Assembly (NCBI GenBank): GCA_964035575.1
Contig: OZ037885.1
Span: 868,001 to 932,000, forward strand
Direction: 5' to 3'
Length of the DNA: 64,000 nucleotides
Source: Rhynchopus sp. YZ270_cl-10
Taxonomy: Eukaryota > Euglenozoa > Diplonemea > Diplonemida > Diplonemidae
The position numbers and the translations under genes were made by a program. The notes under the pieces were generated by a model, which did not search any database, was not told where the DNA came from, and saw only the letters and a program-made list of their open reading frames with translations. Shown one piece after another: positions 57,273-64,000 of this stretch; position 1 is the stretch's first letter, and each line of letters opens with the position of its first letter.

Positions 57273-57322
57273 CAAGGTACACCGTTCACGAGAGGGCTTT
57301 TTTTTTTTGTATTTCAAGCCAA
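57273..57322 (+). repeat. Hairpin family B, representative copy
   Basis: AAGGTACACCGTTC - ACGAGAG - GGCT...TGTATTTCAA; outer pairing GGTACA with TGTATT. Other plus-strand copies near 4852, 9033, 15567, 21214, 28457, 45358 and 61248. The copy here has a T-run inserted in the 3' arm. Confidence 0.7.
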
Positions 57323-58326
57323 CTTATCCGTTGTGGGCAGAACAGCCTGTTCTCACCTCCCCCGGCAGACCGGGGTTTAATACCCCACAGCGGAGAATTC
57401 AAGGATCTGTGCACGAGAGGCACCGTCATCTTTTCAAAAAAAAAAAAAATCTTTTTCACCTATAGTACCGTAAGGTACTGTCTTAGTCAATGTTCACTTA
57501 CTTTCCAACCCTTTTATCTCCCCCCCACCCAATGTGGTGTGTGCCCATCTTGCAATGCCCCCCCTACCAATTGTGCAGACCCATCTGCTTTCAAAAAACC
57601 TGTCTGTCTTTTTACTCACTCTACTGGAGCTGAGGTGTTTTTTTTTCTTGTGTCCGGCAAAAAAAGCCATGTTGGACGGAAAGCGCGATCTAGGGCATTT
57701 TTTGTCTGAGAAAACCAAATAATAATTTTAAAAGTTTCAGGGGGGGGGGGGTAGTTCCTGTACGCTTCTGAAAACTGAGCGTTTGTCAGTGTTTATGTGA
57801 AATTTGCACTCACCAACCAAACAAAATATAAAAAGTACGGTCTGCGTCTTTTTAAAAGTACATTAGCCTTCGGGCGACGCTGTACACAGGACCTACCTCA
57901 AGAGGCCATGGTCGATACCAACAAAAAAAAGGAGTATTTAAGGGGAAACGTTGATACACAATACAAAAAAAAATTTAAGATACATGAACCCGCCTTCCGG
58001 GTGGGTGATTTTTATCGATTTCAACAACAAAAAAAACATAGTGGAGCACACTCTAGGGTGGCTACACTAATACAACCAAGTTTTCAAAAAAAAAAACAAA
58101 ACAACAACAAAAAAGAGCAACATTTTCCCTCAAAATACTTTGTTCAAAGCCTTGTCTTTTTGATTGTGGTGCGAAGATGTTGTGCGCACGCACGAGAGGC
58201 ATATTCATCTTTCAATTTTTTTTATTTTTATTTTTTGTGCTTTCATCCGGATGGCTGGCATCGTACAATGGGTCAGTCGGAGGTGACTGCATTAAGAACT
58301 ACAGTTTATTTTTTTTTCTTCTTCAA

Positions 58327-58370
58327 AGGTGACTAAGCACGAGAGGCTTAGGGTCATCTTATAAACTTTT
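58327..58370 (+). repeat. Hairpin family A, best consensus copy
   Basis: AAGGTGA, CTAAGC, loop ACGAGAG, GCTTAG, GG, TCATCTT: the inner 6-bp and outer 7-bp stems both pair, then ATAAACTTTT and a pyrimidine run. About 22 plus-strand copies: 1558, 4738, 8957, 23753, 28605, 30573, 30775, 39466, 41748, 42868, 44438, 45836, 48174, 48845, 49734, 50810, 53156, 53266, 57150, 58327, 59491 and 60019. Confidence 0.85.
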
Positions 58371-60018
58371 CTTTTTTTTTTCCCTCTCACGCCCACACTC
58401 TCTTTCATTTTCCCCTTTTTCATATTCTTCCCAACCCATCCTCTGTCCACAGCAGATACCAAACCGCCGTTGTGGCCCACTGAAAAAAAAAAATCCCCCC
58501 CAGCTGACTTGCTATATCCCCCACTCCCTATCCTTTTCTGAAAACTTAGCCCCCCTTTTTTTGGATACATTCAAAGATTTTTCTTTTCTCTCTTTTTTTT
58601 CCAGCCTGCTTTCTTTTTTCTTCTCTGGCAGTTTTTACCTTTGCTATACAGATTTAAAAGAAACGCAAGCAACGAAAGGAGGGGGAGAGAAAGAAAAAAA
58701 AAAAAAAAGGTCAAAATTTGATTGTATCCTAGTTGGATGATATTTCGAAATTGTGCTTTTTCATCCAGGGATTGAAATCGTAGGTAAGTAGCATGGGGGT
58801 TGGCACAAAATTACCTTTGAGAGCAGAACTAACCCTTTTGAGGGATTTTTTTTTTTTTTGTTGAAAAAAAATATAGCAACAAAAATAGTGGGAGAGGAAA
58901 AAAAATATGGAGGGAAACTGAAGAGGGTTGGTCTCAAATATTTCATTGTTCATCGCGAACATAAAAAAGCAGCAACAACACCCAACAGCAACAACAAAAA
59001 AGCACGGCTGCTCGAACCAACTAAAAAAAAAAAACAATAACGTCACACATCAATTGCAGACTGTGGGGGGAAAACTAGACAATATCATCCGCCACTTGTC
59101 TCAACACTCTGCCACACTCTTCAGGGATATGAGGTGTGCTGTCTGTAGAGCATCCTAGCCTATTCAAAAAAAAAGGGGTGTCATTTTGAGCACAGAACCT
59201 GCCTCTCTTTGGCGATGTGTTGATGCAACAAACAAACAAACAAAAAAAAATGTGTGCCTATCTATCTGTAGTGGAGCACACTCTAGGGTGGCTACACTAA
59301 TACAACCAAGTTTTCAAAAAGGAAAAAAGTCTCCCCTTTGATAGGTGATTGTCGATACAAAAAAAAACAAAAAACAAAAATGTGTGTGTGTGTGTCAGAC
59401 CAGAGTTTCCAGATGCCTCGTATCTTCCTAGAACTTCTTAAAAATTTCAGTCCTGAAAAGATGTAATTATTTTGCAATAGGATGGTTTGTCTTGAGGTAA
59501 CCAAGAACTTAGGTCATCTTACAACACATTTCCTTCCTTTTCTTTTCTTTTCTTTTTTCTATTTTTTTTCTCTTTTTTTTTTTCTGCAAGAAGAAGGAAA
59601 GGGCGATTCATATGATAGACACATCAATTAAAAAAATACAAAAAAAAAAAAAAAAAAAAAGACATGAACCAATCTCCTACCGCTCCCTCCTCTCTCCTGT
59701 CACCGTCATTTTTTTTTTTTTTGTGTGTGTTTTTTGTTTTATATTATTTTGCGGCAGACACACAAAAAAAAAAAGACACCAAAACAAACAAAAAACAAAT
59801 ACCCAGCCCTTTCCCACAACCTCCATACAAAAAACAACAAAAAAAAAGAAACAATTCCCCCCCCTTTTTTTCCATACAAACCACACAACCCCCCCTCAAC
59901 TCCCCTCTAACAACCCTTCAAAAACCCCCCCACAGACAACACAATTTTTATAACTTAATATCCGGTCCGTGGATTTTACCGGACCGGAAAGGGGAGGGTT
60001 TTTTTCTTTTGCACTTGG

Positions 60019-60060
60019 TGGGTGACTAAGCATTAAGAGCTTAGGGTCAGCTTACCAACC
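60019..60060 (+). repeat. Hairpin family A copy upstream of the acyltransferase-like gene
   Basis: Sense-oriented CTAAGC...GCTTAG hairpin about 95 nt before the ATG at 60153, probably in the leader or immediately upstream. Confidence 0.75.
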
Positions 60061-60152
60061 AACCTTTTACCTTTTTTAAACCTTTTTTTATTTTATTTTT
60101 CCTTTTGGATTTGGGTTTTTTTAAAGAGAGCAAAGAGGGGGTGAAGAATAGA

Positions 60153-62842
60153 ATGGCGGGTAACGATGAACCGAAGAAGCTGTTTAGCTCTGGGAAGCTT
60201 AATTTGCAGATTGCCTCCACGCTGGATAGTCCCACCAAAGCTAAGGCCGCACTCCCACCAGGTGTAAAGCGCGTGAATACAGCAAGCTCACCAGTCAGCT
60301 CACCACTCCACACAACGGACGTTAACACGATCCTGCAGTTTCTGCACATGTCAAAAAAAGGGAAGGCTCTGATCGGTCTTTGGGGCGCCTCAACAGAGAA
60401 ACCGTGTTTCCAGGAGTTGGTAGAAATTGCAAGGCAATTCCCACGGTCTCTCGGCTTCATCGAAAAATGCAGCAACGAACTGAACACACTGCTCAAATCC
60501 TTCAAGATCATGCAGTGGTTGGATGGGTCGCAGGAGATCCCTCGGGAGGACTATTTTGGACAGAGTGTGGTTGCTTGGCCGGTTACGGTGTTGGTGCAGC
60601 TGACTTCATGGTACGTGCTGTGCACAGATATGACTCCGGACTGGAAATGGCATGAAGTGAGAGACAGTTTTCACTCATTTCTTGTTTTCGGTAAGGGCAT
60701 GTTGAGCAGTATCGCCGCGTCGGTGGCAAGTAGTGAAGAAGAGTTTATACGGCACAGCCTTAACGTCCTCAAGGCTGCAGTGTGGGTGGGCTTCTCAATG
60801 CAGGAGAACAACGAAAACATCAACCCCAAGATCGACTCCTTCAGAACAACGTACGTTCTGAACGTGACAAACATTGCACTACCGGTGCTCGAGAAGATTG
60901 TCGAGTTTTCGAACAAAATACCCCTGGACGGGAGGACAAAGACCTACAGTTCTATAGAAATATGCCGTGTCCTGGGGCCACGCCAGGCGTACGTCTGTGG
61001 ACACCCTTTGGATCTGATTCGCATGGAACGCACGATTGACCTCTACCAACAAAAGAGCGGCACCCGTCCCGGCAAGCAGTACGAGCCCTTCGACGGGCCA
61101 GTCAACTCAGCGTACTTCTCACAACGTCTTCCTCGCGATGTCGTGAACGCCTGGCGGGATGATCGAATAGGTATGCAGGAACAGGGTTCTTTGTTGTTGT
61201 GTGTGCACAGGTGAGGGGTTCTTTTCTTTCAACCTTTGTTGTTTTAGATACGGTCACGAGAGTGCTTTGTATTTCAAATCAACCCTTTTTTCCTGTGAGG
61301 TATTTTATGCTCGTCATCTGGTGAGGGTTGTTGAGTGTTGTGCCTAGTGAGGGTACTTCTTGGCGCAGAATATGGCTTGTTGTTGAGTGTTGCATGGGAT
61401 CGGTGCCTCCTATCGCCGTGATGATATCAACTGGTGTTGGTTGCAGACTTCAAATCTGTAGGCGGGGTGACCCGCAGCGGTTCGATTCCGCCTTCGCGGT
61501 GCTTTTCTTTTACCCCAAAAGTGGTCCGTTTTTGTGCCAAGACCCAACACCTTTGCACCCCTCTGGGAGCGATCTGTCAAAAGAAGGCCGAAAAACGGTG
61601 TTTTGAGCAGTTTGAAGCACTTTCATGATTTTCCTGCTAAAACACACTTTTCCCCTTTGCCATATTTGCGGGCACAGCCGCATTTTTTTTAATTGTCTCA
61701 AAAAAGAAAAACACCCATTATTTCACAGAATTCCACGGTAGTCATCTCAAGGTCGCTGTGATATCCCCGCATACAGGGAAGAATTTGCAGCAGGTATGTA
61801 GGGCGGGGATATGGATGGGCTTCTTTTTACGCCTGAAAGGGGGGCATTTTTCAAAAAAGAAAAAATAATAATTGTATCCAGCGGTGCAGAAATTGACCTT
61901 TCAGTCTCATCAGTATCATAATTTATTACTCCAAAATCACATCCCCCCACTTCCCTCTTCCCTTCAGGTTGAAGGCCTTTCTGCTGAGCTTGCCTTTTCA
62001 CTAACCATGCAACAGCACAACCTCCTCAAGTTCCTCCCCGTGGTGCCTGTCAGCAGCAACTTCATTGACCTAGGGCCTTCTGCCAATGGGAAGGACCTCT
62101 TGAGCAAGCTGCTCATGAACCAACTCCCCAACCACATGCTCACAGCCATTTCGCACCCCAACCTCCAGGTCATCACACCAGAACGTGTCAGCCCCAAACG
62201 CAGTACAAAGCGCAGTGTCCGCAAAGGCACCATGCTCAAATGCGCTATCATCAATGAAATTTTGGACAGCCTTGGGGTCCTGGGACAGTCCATTCTTACT
62301 GTTGAGCTGGCAACGTGGTGGCGTGATTTGGGTATGACCCGGGTCGCCCTTCCGAGTCAAGGGGGGACACGGAGACAGCCATCTGGTGCACCTGGCACCC
62401 CCGATGCGTCGCAGCCAGGGAGCAGACATCTGGCACAGCCGGGTGCGACACCGACTGCACAGTCGCCGTCTCCGTTGTTGCCATCGCCGAAGTTCATGGG
62501 GTCGACACAGATGCCCTCGAAGGGGTGGGACGTCGTGGTCGATGAGTCTACAGGGGACATCAAGGTGCTCACGTCCGATGAAGCAGCGGAGGAGCTTGAA
62601 CTTCGCACCTCCGTGACGCTCACGGAGCTGGCGGTCTCCTTCACAGACCGCCTTTCTTGTGTGATCAACAGAAACCTTCCACCAACACTTCTTATCATGT
62701 GCCCGACAGTGGCGTCGGTTATTGAAGTCTGGGATGCGGTATGTTGGAAAGGGGTAGTCTTTTACTTTTTTCTTTTTGTGTTTGTTTTTGTATTGTTTTT
62801 TGAAATGATTAGGGGCTTGGCCGACACTGCGAACCTCCTTGA
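60153..62842 (+). CDS. FAS1/SAT-type acyltransferase-like protein with ACP-like segments, four exons; active-site motifs altered
   Basis: Proposed exons 60153-61170, 61777-61793 (17-nt microexon), 61968-62738 and 62813-62842 join in phase (611 aa). The three proposed introns begin GTATG. Residues ~55-420 resemble the N-terminal acetyltransferase domain of fungal FAS beta (FAS1) and the starter-unit ACP transacylase fold. Matching landmarks are FIEKCSNELNTLL, MQWLDGSQEIPREDYF, WPVTVLVQLTSWYV and FIDLGPSANGKDLLSKLL. The nucleophile elbow (GHSxG in FAS1) reads GKGML at 180-184, and the catalytic His segment (SPFHS) reads NSAYFS at 318-323, so both catalytic residues seem lost. Residues 447-460 (GQSILTVEL) and 557-600 (LTELAV...LPPTLLIMCPTVASV) resemble acyl-carrier-protein helices, separated by a Pro/Ser/Gln-rich linker. 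Start is the first ATG in frame. The last exon is uncertain; without splicing the frame runs to 62906. Confidence 0.7.
61171..61776 (+). other. Intron 1 of the acyltransferase-like gene, hosting tRNA-Sec and hairpin B
   Basis: 606-nt GTATGC...ACAG intron. It contains a family B hairpin (61248-61282) and the tRNA-Sec gene (61416-61502), both in the sense orientation. Confidence 0.65.
61416..61502 (+). tRNA. tRNA-Sec (anticodon UCA)
   Basis: 87 nt with the eukaryotic selenocysteine tRNA architecture. Acceptor stem of 9 pairs (GCCGTGATG with CTTCGCGGT, including a U-U mismatch at the eighth pair, as in the human molecule). A 6-bp D stem ATCAAC/GTTGGT with a four-base TGGT loop. A 6-bp anticodon stem TGCAGA/TCTGTA with loop CTTCAAA, giving anticodon UCA. 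A long variable arm GCGGG-GTGA-CCCGC. A 4-bp T stem GCGG-TTCGATT-CCGC. Discriminator G at 61502, then TTTT from 61504 as a Pol III-type terminator. It decodes UGA as selenocysteine on SECIS-bearing mRNAs, so the organism should have the Sec machinery. It lies in sense orientation within the proposed first intron of the acyltransferase-like gene. Confidence 0.96.
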
Positions 62843-62993
62843 TACAGAGCTGTTTCGTTTAACGACGTCTGGTCCTATTTGGCTGTACACTCTAAGTCTA
62901 AAATAAAACGAAATAGATGAAAGCGAATAGGCAACAGGGGGGAGGCTAAAAGCCAAAGAAAAGAAAAACCCAAGTGCTCAGGCGCAGCCGCTA

Positions 62994-64000
62994 TTAGTTC
63001 CTTTCCCGCACCAGGGACCTCAGACGGTTGTAGAGGCCGTATGCCTCCGTTGCCTCGTCGGCTCATTGTCGGCTTCATATCCCTTCTTGGATGGTGGGGC
63101 TGAAGGGGACGGGGGCCGCCAAGCCCTGCGAGGAGCAGTGCTTCTTGACCTTCATTACACAAGCCAACCCAGTCAACAGAACCAGGTCGTACAGCGTTTG
63201 GTCGCGTCATGATGATGTCCGTTCTACCTTGTGTACCAAAGTAGGCGCCCAGATCTTGGTGGCGGCAGGCATCAGTACCTCGACTTCTTGCAGTGTCTTG
63301 TCGTGCAAGTTGTAGTCGGTCGCCATCGTTTTGGCTTTCCACGACGCCACGTTCTGTCCGTTCACATTCACCGCACATAATAACTCTCCCCAAGAAAGTT
63401 CTGTCAGGTCTGAGATCTTCCTTCAAAGAGAGTAAGTCGAAAGCCAGAGATGTAAAGAGCTGAGAGAGAAACGTACTGCGCTTGTATTCTTCTTTGACCC
63501 ACCATTTTACCGAAGGAGTGCATCACGCGCATCGGGTAAAACACGGTTGCAAAGTACACGGACAAGAGTTCCGTATTCGCCCTCTATCGAGGGAAATCAC
63601 CCGTTGCAGTATTTGACTATGCTCGTAGACCTTCGGGGTATCCCTCAAATACGAGAACAGCGTTTCCAAGAGGTTGGCATCGCGTCTTTAAGGTAGGTCC
63701 ACACCGATACCACCTCTGGTGTGAGAGAGGGCTCTTCCTAAAATCGGTTCACCTACTGTTCCTAGTTCTTCGTCCACAGAGTCGAGGGGTTTGATGTTGA
63801 CGGCTAAACTAATCACCGAATCCAATTGCTACGTAATCCAGAGCCCTGATAGGACTTGTAGTCCAGGTTGCATCACAACTTCTTGTAGGAACTTTGACTT
63901 CCCAATGAATCCATTGGCGCACCCAGTAGAAGCTCACTACGGAGTCGAACCGCTTCCATAGTTGGGATGTGCTTTTCTTCATCCTGGCTAACACTGTCTC
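62994..64000 (-). pseudogene. Decayed coding remnant, minus strand, runs off the window
   Basis: Complex, GC-richer sequence unlike the preceding repeats. Reading the minus strand from 64000 down, protein-like stretches follow one another but switch frame and meet stops: e.g. GFIGKSKFLQEVV..., then DANLLETLFSYLRDTPK, then ELLCAVNVNGQNVASWKAK, then EATEAYGLYNRLRSLVRERN ending in TAA at 62994-62996. At least three in-frame TGA codons and several frameshifts. The family is not recognised; a degraded retroelement or host gene is possible, and introns cannot be excluded as the cause of some breaks. Confidence 0.4.

Larger units (their letters stand above)
54947..60018. other. Long gene-free repeat region
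   Basis: No gene supported. Family C at 54957, 55136, 55198, 56281, 56414, 58039 and 59267; D at 57866, 57985 and 59337; B at 57273; E at 57405 and 58174; A at 57150 (half), 58327 and 59491. A ~65-bp direct duplication at 55325-55445 (CCCATTCCGAGCTTTCCGGT in each). 55735-55995 repeats the interior of the 19629-20561 element. Confidence 0.5.

Noticed and set aside
56691..57465. 256-codon ORF at 56695-57465
   Set aside because: Composed of Phe- and Lys-rich translations of poly-T/poly-A and of a family B hairpin at 57273; not a gene.
58327..58370. Family A as a histone-mRNA 3' stem-loop
   Set aside because: Stem and loop sequences differ from the histone consensus, and copies lie in introns and gene-free DNA.
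60687..60712. A 19-nt GTAAGG...AGCAG mini-intron removing the GKGML motif
   Set aside because: Removing 19 nt breaks the reading frame, which is otherwise open through the AT-like domain; the altered nucleophile motif is therefore taken as real.
1..64000. Dinoflagellate origin with spliced-leader relics
   Set aside because: No recognisable dinoflagellate spliced-leader sequence was seen in the window, so repeats and one-strand genes alone do not support it.

Overview
The window is eukaryotic nuclear DNA, probably from a protist. Evidence: GT-AG introns, long poly-A and poly-T tracts, a eukaryotic-type tRNA-Sec with a 9-bp acceptor stem, a eukaryotic SSU rRNA fragment, PI4K-gamma and microsomal P450 genes, and abundant DNA-transposon remnants. 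Stop codons are standard (TAA and TGA both used). The rRNA fragment at 50383-50698 carries wording I associate with Euglenozoa (a GCTGCTGCTGTTAAA block and TTACTGTGA), and all recognised host genes lie on one strand, as in polycistronic genomes. A euglenozoan, perhaps diplonemid-like, source is a tentative inference, not a demonstrated fact.

Layout. 1-1.4 kb: an apparently intact Tc1/mariner-type DD37E transposon (its transposase is on the minus strand). 2.0-3.3 kb: a two-exon gene for an unrecognised charged protein. 4.3-5.35 kb: a two-exon histidine-phosphatase (PGAM-like) gene. 6.0-7.5 and 13.1-14.7 kb: two intronless, closely related cytochrome P450 genes, separated by a tandem-repeat and inverted-repeat region (9.5-12.7 kb). 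17-18.5 kb: a compound tandem array inside an inverted-repeat cassette. 19.6-22.4 kb: foldback and hAT-type non-autonomous elements. 26.6-28.0 kb: a PI4K-gamma-type kinase gene. 28-60 kb: gene-free, repeat-rich sequence that includes a second hAT copy, a piggyBac-like element with TTAA ends, long inverted repeats, a 139-bp near-perfect hairpin, a 10-bp tandem array and the SSU rRNA fragment. 60.1-62.9 kb: a multi-exon gene for a FAS1/SAT-type acyltransferase-like protein with ACP-like segments, with tRNA-Sec(UCA) nested in its first intron. 63-64 kb: a decayed minus-strand coding remnant running off the window.

The most unusual signal is a set of at least six short dispersed hairpin families (about 85 copies, called A-F below). 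Every copy I found lies on the plus strand, the strand of the host genes. Three of the families share the apical heptamer ACGAGAG on different stems, and stems in several families vary in a compensatory way. Copies occur inside introns of the PGAM-like and acyltransferase-like genes and just upstream of a start codon. This pattern is what one expects of RNA-level elements, not of randomly oriented transposons.

The host genes show no single pathway. The P450 pair, the acyltransferase-like/ACP-like protein and the PI4K all concern lipids or membranes, but nothing in the sequence links them functionally.
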